The position numbers and the translations under genes are program-made. A stretch of DNA of 42,538 nucleotides, from the IMG/VR virus record IMGVR_UViG_3300005526_000005, positions 1-42,538 of that record. One strand, written 5' to 3'. Positions within the stretch are counted from its first letter, which is position 1. Every line of letters begins with the position of its first letter. This DNA is from a virus. A model generated the notes under the pieces. The model was not told the origin of the DNA. It did not search any database and saw nothing but the letters and a program-made list of their open reading frames with translations. Positions 16,240 to 24,286 of this stretch are shown piece by piece.

Positions 16240-16577
16240 TGCCGCTCGTCCAGCCGGGCCTTGGCCTCGATCCCGCGCGCGTTGCCGACCATCCGCTGCA
16301 GCTCCTCGCGGAACTTATCCGCCGCCCAGTGCAGCCGATAGGCCGCCTCGCGCGCCTCGACCTGGTCGATCTCCGTCGCCTTCCACGTCTCGATCAGCTT
16401 CGCCTGCACCCGCGTCAGCGCCAGGTGCAGCGTCGGGTCGTCGAGCAATCGCTTCGCCGCCTCGCCGAGCTGCATCGGATCGCTCGGCGCCGGCTCTGAC
16501 GAGCGCCACGTCGGCCGCAGCGGGTTGCCGTGGAGGCGGAAGCCCAGATACTGCTCGGCGAAGCGGGCGAAGATCAT
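16236..16577 (-). CDS. Hypothetical helical protein downstream of the portal gene
   Basis: This 113-aa protein starts at ATG 16577, 3 nt after the portal stop. It begins MIFARFAEQYLGFRLHGNP. From residue 30 on it is almost all helix with regular charge spacing (KATEIDQVEAREAAYRLHW). It is soluble. The tight spacing suggests coupled translation with the portal. I do not recognise the family. Confidence 0.7.
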   Translation of the reverse strand: MIFARFAEQYLGFRLHGNPLRPTWRSSEPAPSDPMQLGEAAKRLLDDPTLHLALTRVQAKLIETWKATEIDQVEAREAAYRLHWAADKFREELQRMVGNARGIEAKARLDERQ

Positions 16578-16580
16578 TCG

Positions 16581-18911
16581 CTACAGCGGCGCCCCGCCAT
16601 TGCCCAGCGCCGGCGCTACGGTCCCCGGCCCGCCCTGGCCCGCGGCATAAGCCCCGGCGGCGAATTTCAGCTCGACCTCGCGCTGCTTCACCGCCGCCTC
16701 GGCCTCCACCTTGGCCCGCGCAATGATCAGATCGTGCTGCGCCTGCTGCTGCTCGAGCTGCTGCTGGTGCTGCGCCTTCTGCGCCTCCAGCATCATGTCG
16801 TGCTGCTGCTTCTGCTGCGCCAATTGCGCCTCCAGCTCCGCCTTCTGCTGCTGGATCGCCGCCGCCGCCTGCGCCTTCATCTGACCCGCCTGCAACGCCG
16901 CCTGCGCTTTCATCTGCGTCGCCTGCACCTGCGCCTGCGCCACGATCAATGCCGGGTTCGGCGGCGGCGCCTCGGGTTGCTGCGGCATCGCCCCGGGCGG
17001 CGGCGGCCGGCTCGGATCGGTGAAAAACGACTGCTTGAACCCGGCATTGTCCTGCATCGCCTTCAGCGCGTCGTAGACATTCTGCGGATACACCAGCGGC
17101 CCCTTCGGCCCGCCCTGCTGCTGCACGATCTGCCCCTGCAACTGCACGATGGTGCCCAGATGCTGCAATATCTGATCGCGGTTGCCGGTGCCGAGGCCGA
17201 CCGACACCGATACCGGCATGTCCTCGCCCCATTCGCGCGGGTCGACCCGCAGCCAGTCCCCGGTCACCCGGATGATCCGCTCCTGCTGCTGGTGCTTGCG
17301 CACCAACCGCATGATCCCGCGCATCAACGCCTCGACCGCGTGGGCGAAGATCCGCGCAAACAATTCAACCCGCTGCGCCTGCGCCTGCTGCACCATGGCG
17401 ATGCCGCTCGCCGTGGTGTTGGCCAACGCATCCGCCCCGATCATCTGGTTGCTGCGGGCAACCCCGGTGCGGATCTCCTGCGTACTGTCGATGTATTCCA
17501 GCAGCGGAAAGCTCTTGTCGGCGGTGTACGGGATCATCATCGGCCCGATCCCGCCGCTGCGCCGGGTGCGGACAATGCCGCCGGGGCGCAGAGTCAGCAG
17601 ATCGTCGTAGGTGTTCTCGTTGACGCTGTCATCCGCCACCTCGATCCGCGGCCAGTTGGTCAAATAGGCGTTGTCGATCATCTGCCGCAGGATCGCCGAT
17701 TTGATCCGCTGCAGATCGCTGGTCAGATCCGCCAGGCTGAGCCCGACCAGCCGGTGCGGCAGCGGGATCGGCGTGGCGCAGACAAACGGCACCTCGTCGA
17801 CGCACTCGATGCACGGCTCGCCCTCTTTGGTCAGGATGATCAGCCCCTTCCCCGCCGTCATCACCTGATAAAGCTCGGTGGTGCGGTCGTCCCGCGACAG
17901 CCGGACGTAATTCTCCTCGACCCAGATCACCCGCGCCGGATCGTCATTGCGCGTGTCGCTGTACGGCGGCAGATCGTCGCCGCCGAACCGCTCGACCCGC
18001 TCGATGTTCATCTCCATCGAATCGTGCGACGGGATCAGGTCGAGCGTGTCCTCGTCATAACCCTGCTGCACCAGATCGCTGTACGTCCAGCGCCGCCGGT
18101 GCGCCAAAAACGGGATGTCGCCCCGCTTCGCCCGCCGCGAGAACAGCACCTCCTCCGGCGCCACATTCTCGATCCGCACCAACCCGTTCTGCCGCGTCAC
18201 CCGCAAGGTGACGTCGATCAGCTCGACGGGCACCCCAGGCGGCGCCGGCAATGGCCGATCGCCGTAAAAATCCCCCGCCGGCTGCGGATAGCGCCGCTCC
18301 TTCACGATCTCCACATTCGGATCGTGCACCGTCGCGTCGTAATCCGCCTGCGTCCACCCGGTGTAGCTCTTGGTCTCGACACTCTCCTGCTCGTCCCACC
18401 AGTATTTGATCCAGCCAAGCTTCTCGAGCAGGCAATCCTTCAAGAAATCGTGGAGTATAAGGAAGCCGGAATTGTCCTTATAAAATATGTGGTTGATGTA
18501 CGTCGTCGCCTGTTGCGCCAGCACCTCCGGCGGCTTTGGCGGCGGCCCCATCATAGCCCCCATGCCCATCGGCATCGGCGGCGGCGCCGGCCGGCCCGGC
18601 TCGACCAGGCAAATCTGGTCGCTCGCGGTGAAAATCCGCATCAAGGCCGGCAGCACCCACTCCACCGCCTCCAGCACCGACAGCGCCACCACCTGGCTGC
18701 GCCCCTCGACCTCGTCGCCGAACGGCTCGCCCTGGTAATACTTCAGCGCATTCAGCCGCTCGCTCGACAGCGTGCCGCCATCCTGGCCCAGCGCATCGTC
18801 CAGCTCGCGCTGCACGATCGACTTGACCTCGTCCTCGTCCCAATCGCCGCCCAGATCCAGCCCCTGCGGCACCCCGCTCGGCCGGTCATTGCCGAAATCA
18901 GCGTAGCTCAT
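16581..18911 (-). CDS. Portal protein, P22 type
   Basis: This 776-aa protein starts at ATG 18911 (MSYADFGNDRPSG). The 63-nt upstream extension is Arg-rich and rejected. Length and motifs (LDDALGQ, LKYYQGEPFGDE, GRSQVV, then a long wing region, LTSDLQRIKSAILRQM and ANTTASGIAMVQQA) match large podoviral portals that form the dodecameric DNA channel and dock TerL. The C-terminal 150 residues are an extended Gln/Ala/Lys coiled coil (residues about 610-740), like the barrel helix of P22 portal that projects into the head. The first bases overlap the end of the preceding Pro/Gly-rich gene. Confidence 0.9.
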   Translation of the reverse strand: MSYADFGNDRPSGVPQGLDLGGDWDEDEVKSIVQRELDDALGQDGGTLSSERLNALKYYQGEPFGDEVEGRSQVVALSVLEAVEWVLPALMRIFTASDQICLVEPGRPAPPPMPMGMGAMMGPPPKPPEVLAQQATTYINHIFYKDNSGFLILHDFLKDCLLEKLGWIKYWWDEQESVETKSYTGWTQADYDATVHDPNVEIVKERRYPQPAGDFYGDRPLPAPPGVPVELIDVTLRVTRQNGLVRIENVAPEEVLFSRRAKRGDIPFLAHRRRWTYSDLVQQGYDEDTLDLIPSHDSMEMNIERVERFGGDDLPPYSDTRNDDPARVIWVEENYVRLSRDDRTTELYQVMTAGKGLIILTKEGEPCIECVDEVPFVCATPIPLPHRLVGLSLADLTSDLQRIKSAILRQMIDNAYLTNWPRIEVADDSVNENTYDDLLTLRPGGIVRTRRSGGIGPMMIPYTADKSFPLLEYIDSTQEIRTGVARSNQMIGADALANTTASGIAMVQQAQAQRVELFARIFAHAVEALMRGIMRLVRKHQQQERIIRVTGDWLRVDPREWGEDMPVSVSVGLGTGNRDQILQHLGTIVQLQGQIVQQQGGPKGPLVYPQNVYDALKAMQDNAGFKQSFFTDPSRPPPPGAMPQQPEAPPPNPALIVAQAQVQATQMKAQAALQAGQMKAQAAAAIQQQKAELEAQLAQQKQQHDMMLEAQKAQHQQQLEQQQAQHDLIIARAKVEAEAAVKQREVELKFAAGAYAAGQGGPGTVAPALGNGGAPL

Positions 18912-19239
18912 GGCCCAACCCGCTAAGCGGCGGAATCGGCAACGGCGCCGCGCCGGCCGGCCCAATCCCCGCATCGCGCAGCAGCTTGATCAACTGCTGC
19001 AAATCCACCGCCCCTGCAGATTGCTGCGGCATCGGCTGCATCCAACCAGCCCCAGGCTGCGGCTGCGCCATCCCCGGCGGCCCCGCCTGCGCCAATCCCG
19101 GCAACCCGGCAAACGCATTGCCCGCCGCCAGCCCGCCTGGCGCTGGCATCAGCCCCGGATACGGCCGCGGCGTGAAGGACCCCGCGAGGGGACCCGCCGC
19201 ATCCAACAGACCCTGCAGCATCTCCAGCGCACCCGCCAT
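18898..19239 (-). CDS. Pro/Gly/Ala-rich hypothetical protein
   Basis: This 113-aa protein starts at ATG 19239, 3 nt after the muramidase stop. It is a low-complexity sequence of Pro, Gly, Ala, Met and Gln with one predicted helix near the end (VDLQQLIKLLRDAG). It overlaps the portal start by 14 nt. No enzyme motif is present, and it may be a flexible virion linker. Confidence 0.6.
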   Translation of the reverse strand: MAGALEMLQGLLDAAGPLAGSFTPRPYPGLMPAPGGLAAGNAFAGLPGLAQAGPPGMAQPQPGAGWMQPMPQQSAGAVDLQQLIKLLRDAGIGPAGAAPLPIPPLSGLGHELR

Positions 19240-19242
19240 GGC

Positions 19243-19872
19243 TCAGCGCCCACCCGCTGTCGGCGGGTACAAATTGCTCAGCGTCGACACAAACCTCCGC
19301 GGATCGCGCGCGATGCTGGCCCACTCCGACGACAAGCCCCGCGCCACGTCGGCGTGCTTGCCGGCCTGCAAATCCGCCAACAAATCGCCACCCCTGGTGG
19401 CCCGGCCATACGCATCGTTGGCCAGCCGCCACGCCACCACATCCTGGCTCTCCGGCGAAAAATCCGGCACCCCGTATTTCTTCGCGTACCGGTCCCAGGT
19501 CGTGCTGATCATCTGATATTTGCCAGCCGCATCCGAGAACTGCCCGCGATACGGCCCCGCCGTGATCCGCTCCAACTGCCGCGGATGATCGTCAAAACTG
19601 TCAAACGTCGTCCCCCGGCCGCCGTCGTAGCGGATGTTGTAGCTCGGCGACTCCCCGGACGAGATCGCCGCCAGAAACGGCTGCGCCACCTCCGGCACCG
19701 CAGGCAGCGGCTCCGGCTTCGCCATCGCCGCCGGCGACAGCAGCTGATTGAGCGGGCTGCCATAAGGCGGCGCTTGGCCCGCCTCCGGCGCCATCGCCGC
19801 CTCCGGCGAGCCAAAATCCCCAGAGCCGGGCCGCTGCAAATACCGCTGCAGCAGGCTCAGCACGTCCGCCAT
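19243..19872 (-). CDS. Muramidase, GH104/lambda endolysin-like
   Basis: This protein has 209 aa. Residues 1-62 are an Ala/Pro-rich leader. The lysozyme-like domain spans about residues 63-205. It contains ISSGESPSYNIRY with the likely catalytic Glu74, then FDDHPRQ, SDAAGKYQMISTTWDRY and FSPESQDVVAWRLA, the standard signature of lambda-type lytic transglycosylases. There is no signal peptide or membrane anchor, so a holin would be needed if it serves in lysis. Its position among head genes and the disordered leader leave open that it is packaged in the virion. Confidence 0.88.
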   Translation of the reverse strand: MADVLSLLQRYLQRPGSGDFGSPEAAMAPEAGQAPPYGSPLNQLLSPAAMAKPEPLPAVPEVAQPFLAAISSGESPSYNIRYDGGRGTTFDSFDDHPRQLERITAGPYRGQFSDAAGKYQMISTTWDRYAKKYGVPDFSPESQDVVAWRLANDAYGRATRGGDLLADLQAGKHADVARGLSSEWASIARDPRRFVSTLSNLYPPTAGGR

Positions 19873-19875
19873 CGC

Positions 19876-20073
19876 TCAGCCCCCGCGCGGACCCCGACGC
19901 GGCGTGTAGGTCAGCGTCCCCTGGCCGCTCTTCGCCTTCGCGACAATCTCCCGAGTGATCCGGTCCGCCGCCCGCCCCGTCGTCACCGCCGGCTTCGCAT
20001 ACAACCCGCCCGCGCTCGCCTTCTGCGGCTTGCCGCCCGGCTTGGCCGCCGATTTGCCGGCAAACATGTCCAT
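19876..20073 (-). CDS. Small basic protein, unknown
   Basis: This 65-aa protein starts at ATG 20073, overlapping the upstream stop as TGATG. It has many Lys, Gly and Ala residues (FAGKSAAKPGGKPQKAS), is strongly basic and probably mostly unstructured. It lies 3 nt before the muramidase gene. Confidence 0.6.
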   Translation of the reverse strand: MDMFAGKSAAKPGGKPQKASAGGLYAKPAVTTGRAADRITREIVAKAKSGQGTLTYTPRRGPRGG

Positions 20074-20312
20074 CACCGCTCCTCCCGCCGCCCCGGCTCC
20101 AGCCCGTAAATCAAAGCCGACAGATCCTCGCGCAAACCGCGCATGCTCGGCCCATCATCCGGCCCCGCCGGAGTCGGCCACAACCACTCGCGCAACCCAT
20201 ACCAAGGCCGCAACGCAACCCAAAACCACGCCTCGCGCAGCCAAAACGCCGGGTCAAACTCCGTCTCCCCACCCCACCGCTCAGCCGGGTAGATCAGCCA
20301 GCGCAGCTTCAT
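20073..20312 (-). CDS. Small Trp-rich protein, unknown
   Basis: This 79-aa protein starts at ATG 20312, sharing a base with the upstream stop (TGATG). It is unusually rich in Trp and Arg (MKLRWLIYPAERWGG, FWLREAWFWVALRPW). It may have a membrane-associated amphipathic part rather than a true spanning helix. No family is recognised. Confidence 0.6.
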   Translation of the reverse strand: MKLRWLIYPAERWGGETEFDPAFWLREAWFWVALRPWYGLREWLWPTPAGPDDGPSMRGLREDLSALIYGLEPGRREER

Positions 20313-20566
20313 CACGCCCCCCGCGGCGGCCGCCGCACCAAACCCGCCCGAGCCTCCCGATCCGCCGCGTGATCCGGCTGCGCCCCGTACAATTCGCCCG
20401 ACACATCCTTCGGCAATAACGCCGCCAGATCCAACAGCCGCGCCCCCTGCTCGCCATACGCCGCCGTCAACCGCGCCTGCCCCGCCTCCAGCTCCGATAC
20501 CCGATCCGCCAGCGCCGCTACCCGCGCCCGCAACTCCTCGAACTCCCGCACGTCGCTGCTGCTCAT
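20312..20566 (-). CDS. Small coiled-coil protein
   Basis: This 84-aa protein starts at ATG 20566, overlapping the upstream stop as ATGA. Residues 5-50 are a clear coiled coil (FEELRARVAALADRVSELE). The C-terminus is basic and polar. It may be an oligomeric accessory protein of the packaging block. Confidence 0.62.
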   Translation of the reverse strand: MSSSDVREFEELRARVAALADRVSELEAGQARLTAAYGEQGARLLDLAALLPKDVSGELYGAQPDHAADREARAGLVRRPPRGA

Positions 20567-20997
20567 CCCGCCTCTCCACCCTGCAACGCCGCGACGTCCT
20601 CGCGCCGCTCCCGCCCGTCCAGCGCCCGATGCACAACCACACCGTCGCCGTCGCACACCGGACCGCACCAGCACGCCAAACTCGCCTCGTGCTCCCGCAC
20701 ATCCCCCAGCGGCACCACATGCCGCCGCCACAACGCCGGATCGGCCATCATCGCCGACCCTCCTTCACTGTCGTAAAGCTCGCGCATGATCGGTTGCCCG
20801 CGATAGGCCGCAAGCTGTTGATCCATCCGGTATTGTCTATCAGTCAGGGGGCTATCCCAGACCGAGTTGGCCGATCCGGTAATCGTGTCACACAACGCTT
20901 TTGCCATCGCCTCGAGCACCTCGGCCGGCGGCTCCCACGGCAGCGCGGCGCGCAGCGCAGCGATGATGGCGGCGTCGATAATCGGCACCTCGGTCAT
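20563..20997 (-). CDS. Hypothetical protein after TerL
   Basis: This 144-aa protein starts at ATG 20997, 6 nt after the TerL stop. The N-terminal half is helical (IDAAIIAALRAALPW), then comes a polar segment. The C-terminal part holds Cys residues in ASLACWCGPVCDGDG that could bind a metal. No family is recognised. Confidence 0.65.
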   Translation of the reverse strand: MTEVPIIDAAIIAALRAALPWEPPAEVLEAMAKALCDTITGSANSVWDSPLTDRQYRMDQQLAAYRGQPIMRELYDSEGGSAMMADPALWRRHVVPLGDVREHEASLACWCGPVCDGDGVVVHRALDGRERREDVAALQGGEAG

Positions 20998-21003
20998 CGC
21001 CGC

Positions 21004-22302
21004 CTAAACGATCCCCAACTGCGCATACTTTAGCGGCTTCGCCCGACCCCGCGGCGCCTCGTACGCCACGCACATGAGTCCAAAGGCGTCGGCGCAATGC
21101 GACGCCCAATCATGCTCCGGACCGAGACCGACGTCCCGCACATCCTCCGACTTGCGCTCGTGATACCACGCCAGCGCCTCGCGCCCAGCAGTGGTGGTGT
21201 CTTCATTGAACCATACGCTCGGGAAAAGCCGCCTCGCCGCCTCTATCCGCGCCCGCGCCGCACCGCGACCCTGGTTCGGTATCACCTCGACACTAAACCC
21301 CGCCTCCCGAAACGCGCTCTCGAAACTCACCTCGTAAACCCGATCGTGCGTCGCCCCGTCATGCGGCAAATATATCCCGGCCTTGCCCCAGCCCTTCTCC
21401 CGCAGCCACGCAACATGCACGCTCAAGGGCTCGCCGACGCTCTCGTAATAATCCAGCACCCGGATCTCACCCCGCCCGACAAACTGACACACCCACTGCG
21501 CATAAGCGTCCGACCGGGCCCCCGTGCCGCCTATGTCGACATACACCCGCACAGGCAGAAGCGGGTCCTTCGATACGTGCCCGATCCGGCCCTCCTCCTT
21601 CGCCTCGTTCAGCAGCTTCGCGTAGTAAGCACCGATGGCGCCGGTGGCAAACTCACCCAGCCACACATGCCCATACTGCTCCGGACGCTTCGCCTCATCC
21701 TCCGCCCGGATCGCCTCCAACACACTCGGAAACCACGGATTGTCCCGATAGTTGACCGAGACGATCCTCGCCCCCTCCGGCGGATGCTCGCGAAACCGCT
21801 GATTGGTGGCGCTGGCTCTCCGCTCCGGGTTCCACGTCACCCAAATCTCCGCACCCTCCTCCCGCACCGTCGGAATCGCCTTCTGCCAAGCGGTTTCGGA
21901 CACCGGCTCCGCCTCATCCACCCACAACAGCCGTATCCGCGCCGTGCTCTTCACGCTCTCAATGTTCCGCCGCAGCCCGACAAAGGTAAAATCAATCCGC
22001 CCGTCCCGCGTCCGCACATACTTCTCGCCAACCTCGTAATGCGCCGCCAACCAAGGCTCCGAGGCGATCGCCGCCTTGATCTCGGCAAGGGAGGATTCAT
22101 CCAGGCTGTTCTGAAACTCCCGACCGCACACAATCACGCCGCTCTGGCCCGCCAGACTGCACCGCAACCCATGCACCGCCGCCATCTTCGCAAAGCTGCG
22201 GCTCTTCGCACTGCCCCTACCGCCATACGCGCCCCGAAACAAAGCCTCCCCCGAAAAGACGGGTATCAGCTTCTCCGGAAGCTCAATCGACTGATTGCTC
22301 AT
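21004..22302 (-). CDS. terL: Terminase large subunit
   Basis: This 432-aa protein starts at ATG 22302 (MSNQSIELPEKLIPVFSG). The ATPase domain has Walker A GGRGSAKS at residues 27-34 and Walker B LLWVDEAE with D129/E130. The coupling segment EIWVTWNPE follows. The nuclease domain starts about residue 245 with YVDIGGTGARSDAYA and ends near GPEHDWASHCADAF, supplying the acidic metal ligands. It belongs to the PBSX/Terminase_3 group. It drives DNA into the head through the portal and cuts the concatemer. It is unusually far (464 nt) from the TerS gene. Confidence 0.94.
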   Translation of the reverse strand: MSNQSIELPEKLIPVFSGEALFRGAYGGRGSAKSRSFAKMAAVHGLRCSLAGQSGVIVCGREFQNSLDESSLAEIKAAIASEPWLAAHYEVGEKYVRTRDGRIDFTFVGLRRNIESVKSTARIRLLWVDEAEPVSETAWQKAIPTVREEGAEIWVTWNPERRASATNQRFREHPPEGARIVSVNYRDNPWFPSVLEAIRAEDEAKRPEQYGHVWLGEFATGAIGAYYAKLLNEAKEEGRIGHVSKDPLLPVRVYVDIGGTGARSDAYAQWVCQFVGRGEIRVLDYYESVGEPLSVHVAWLREKGWGKAGIYLPHDGATHDRVYEVSFESAFREAGFSVEVIPNQGRGAARARIEAARRLFPSVWFNEDTTTAGREALAWYHERKSEDVRDVGLGPEHDWASHCADAFGLMCVAYEAPRGRAKPLKYAQLGIV

Positions 22303-22766
22303 CGAACCGTCACCGCTTCCGCTGACACTGACTGCCAATAAACCACCACAGCACCGCATTCACCACCACAAACTCCACCACCAGACAGATCACGGCTTCA
22401 CCAACAGCGAAGATGCCATCAATGATACCGCTAAGTGACGCTGGTACACTCCCATGTGGCCGCCGTCACTGGTGACAGAAACTCGGGCGGAATTTGCAAA
22501 AAAAATATTCGAGGGGTATACCGAAAACACCTATACGGAATGGGGCCGTCAGCCGCCGATATGGAACCATCCGTTTCCGGGGGTGGCCCGGCCGGGCCAG
22601 GCCCCGTCTATGCCGGCTTGCCTTTTAGGCTACGCGCGCAGAGGGGCATTCAATGCTGTTGCGGAGATGGACCATAGTATGGACCACATCAGGCCGCCTG
22701 GTTAAATCGCCAATGTTTCTGCGGGTTTTGGCCCGATAGGGGCGGATAGAATGTCCGCACCGCGGC
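22303..22766 (-). other. 464-nt gap between terminase genes; candidate packaging site or regulatory region
   Basis: No convincing minus-strand gene was found. Visible features include a perfect 16-bp palindrome TGGCCCGGCCGGGCCA near 22588, GGTATACC, an eight-base A run near 22498 (Ts on the minus strand), and ATGGACCA repeated twice with a 3-nt spacer near 22668. Small hairpins lie just after the TerS stop. A GTG-initiated 27-aa hydrophobic frame just before terL and an 83-aa plus-strand frame (22454-22705) are possible but weak. Position beside the terminase genes suits a cos or pac site. Confidence 0.45.
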
Positions 22767-23312
22767 TCAATCCTCGCTCTCGTCCGGCTTGGGCAGCCGC
22801 TTCGGCGCCACCGGGACAAGTTGGATCATGGTGATCAATGGCCGATCGGGGTCCGAGGTCAGCTCCTGCGTGACCTTGTCGCCGAATTGGCGCGGCAACA
22901 TCTTCGACAGAAACCATTTTCTGTTGTCGGACATCAATCTTGCCTTTTGTACCAAGGCGTTATCAGGAATGCCGTTCACCGTAATGTCGGCGTCACTGAT
23001 CTCAATGATCTCCTCGGCCATGCTCTCAAAGCCCATTTCCCGGGCTTGTGCGTATTGCGGACCAAAGGTGTCGCCCAACTTTCGCACCCATTTGCGCACT
23101 GCCTTTTCGTCCGGCATGGCTGGGTCTCGGCAGATGCTTCTCAAGCTTTCGCCTGTTGCGAGGCGGTCGAGGATCTGCTCCGCGATTTCGTCGGAATAGA
23201 CGGGTTGGCCGTTGTGGCCGCCGCGCTTACGGACTGCGCCGCTCTGTGAGACGCCAGATTTAGCGTCATTCTGCATAGGATACCGCAATTGGTTGGGTAA
23301 GTTCGGAGCCAT
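22767..23312 (-). CDS. terS: Terminase small subunit
   Basis: This protein has about 181 aa from ATG 23312. A second ATG at 23276 is equally possible, and neither has a good ribosome site. Residues about 45-85 form an HTH-type DNA-binding region (QILDRLATGESLRSICRD, then EKAVRKWVRKLG). Next comes FGPQYAQAREMGFESMAEEI, a pattern typical of the terminase small-subunit-like family, then a helical oligomerisation core and an acidic tail. It recognises the packaging site and loads TerL. Confidence 0.85.
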   Translation of the reverse strand: MAPNLPNQLRYPMQNDAKSGVSQSGAVRKRGGHNGQPVYSDEIAEQILDRLATGESLRSICRDPAMPDEKAVRKWVRKLGDTFGPQYAQAREMGFESMAEEIIEISDADITVNGIPDNALVQKARLMSDNRKWFLSKMLPRQFGDKVTQELTSDPDRPLITMIQLVPVAPKRLPKPDESED

Positions 23313-23324
23313 TGTCAAGACCAA

Positions 23325-23822
23325 TCACATCCGGAAGTGGTGTTGGAGCGTGCCCAGCGTGCTCAAGAGCACGCCTTTAGCGACCTCGTTTCGGATAGGT
23401 TTTCCGGTCCAGGCTTGTCGCCGGGCGAAGCTTTGGACCGAGCAGTCATTGCCGAGGACGTGCCAGGCGCAGCTTCCGGCGGGAGAAGCCAGCCCACCCA
23501 GCGCATCCAGTGCGCGGTCGAGCGCGGTTTTGGCCCAGAGGCTCCCCATTGGCTGAGCGAGCCCGTGGGCGCCGCTGACGTGGGTTTTGGCGGGGTCTGT
23601 GGCCTTGATCGGATCGCGAGCGGCGGCTCGGAAGATGGCGTGGAATTGCTCGCCGGCGGCGCGTTGAGCGGCGGTGATATCGCCGGCCCTCTCCAACCGG
23701 GCCAGCAGGGTTTCGGCGCGCCAGGGGTTGCCGATGCGGCCGAGGCTATCGGCGAGCTGGGAGCGATCGCGGGTAACGCGGTTGTGCTGTCGGCGCTCGG
23801 CCGATGGGGCGAGGGGGTTCAT
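23325..23822 (-). CDS. Hypothetical protein, possible late regulator
   Basis: This 165-aa protein starts at ATG 23822, overlapping the upstream stop as ATGA. A longer Arg-rich extension is rejected. It has a helical N-terminus, then GEQFHAIFRAAARDP, a variable middle, and a conserved-looking end (DRALDALGGLASPAG, then CAWHVLGNDCSV and GVLLSTLGTLQHHF). The pattern recalls DUF6456-like proteins of alphaproteobacteria, but I cannot confirm this. Location between the replication and terminase genes is where many phages keep late-gene activators. Confidence 0.6.
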   Translation of the reverse strand: MNPLAPSAERRQHNRVTRDRSQLADSLGRIGNPWRAETLLARLERAGDITAAQRAAGEQFHAIFRAAARDPIKATDPAKTHVSGAHGLAQPMGSLWAKTALDRALDALGGLASPAGSCAWHVLGNDCSVQSFARRQAWTGKPIRNEVAKGVLLSTLGTLQHHFRM

Positions 23823-24286
23823 GCGGCGGTGTTTCGGGCTATGGCTTCGGCGGCGAGGCGGGCTTCGGTTTCGGCTTTTTTGCGCTGCGCCTCGGCGATG
23901 GCGGTCATGCGCTCGGCATTGCTGCGCCATCCGAGGCTGCGGGCGTAGGCGTCGAGGTTGGTGGGAGGCGGCATGGGCTGTTGGGCTTCGCGGCAGAGGT
24001 TGCGGATTTCGGCGATCGAGGGTCGTTTGGCATGGGCTCGGCGCCATTCCCGGCAGGCGGCGGCGACGTCGTGGTATGGGAATTCGTGGAGGTCTTCGAT
24101 CCAGTCTGCGATTTGGGCTTGGCGAGTTGCGGGGGGGTCAGCCGCGGTCCAGAAGTGGCTCAGCAGGTTTGCAATCAGCGCAGCGAGCGGTCTCGCGCTG
24201 GCGGCGGTCGAAGGCGTCTGCGGCTCTCGCAGCGCCGAGATAGAGGCTTTCGACGGGGGAAAGTCGTTGATTTCTGCCACTTCCAT
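23819..24286 (-). CDS. Hypothetical protein downstream of the replication initiator
   Basis: This 155-aa protein starts at ATG 24286, inside the end of the DUF1376 gene (149-nt overlap in another frame). Residues 30-105 look like a small helical domain (LAALIANLLSHFW, ADWIEDLHEFPYHDVAAACREW, KRPSIAEIRNLCRE). The rest is a charged helix. Position after the DUF1376 protein suggests a helicase-loader or replication partner, which is inference. The long overlap means the true start may be further in, at a non-ATG codon. Confidence 0.6.
   Translation of the reverse strand: MEVAEINDFPPSKASISALREPQTPSTAASARPLAALIANLLSHFWTAADPPATRQAQIADWIEDLHEFPYHDVAAACREWRRAHAKRPSIAEIRNLCREAQQPMPPPTNLDAYARSLGWRSNAERMTAIAEAQRKKAETEARLAAEAIARNTAA

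Noticed and set aside
16530-18926. 798-codon plus-strand open frame
   Set aside because: It is fully antisense to the portal gene and its translation is an Arg/Leu/His-rich composition expected from the reverse of a GC-rich coding sequence. The portal frame has clear family motifs.
22454-22705. 83-codon plus-strand gene in the terS-terL gap
   Set aside because: The translation looks partly natural, but there is no ribosome site or promoter and it opposes the late operon. Kept only as a possibility inside the gap entry.
22303-22766. Second group I intron in the terminase region
   Set aside because: None of the P, Q, R or S core elements occurs, and TerS and TerL are each complete.
24138-24286. 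Frameshift joining the DUF1376 gene and the next gene
   Set aside because: Both frames are protein-like over their own ranges and the DUF1376 protein has a complete C-terminal domain, so an overlap explains it better than a frameshift.
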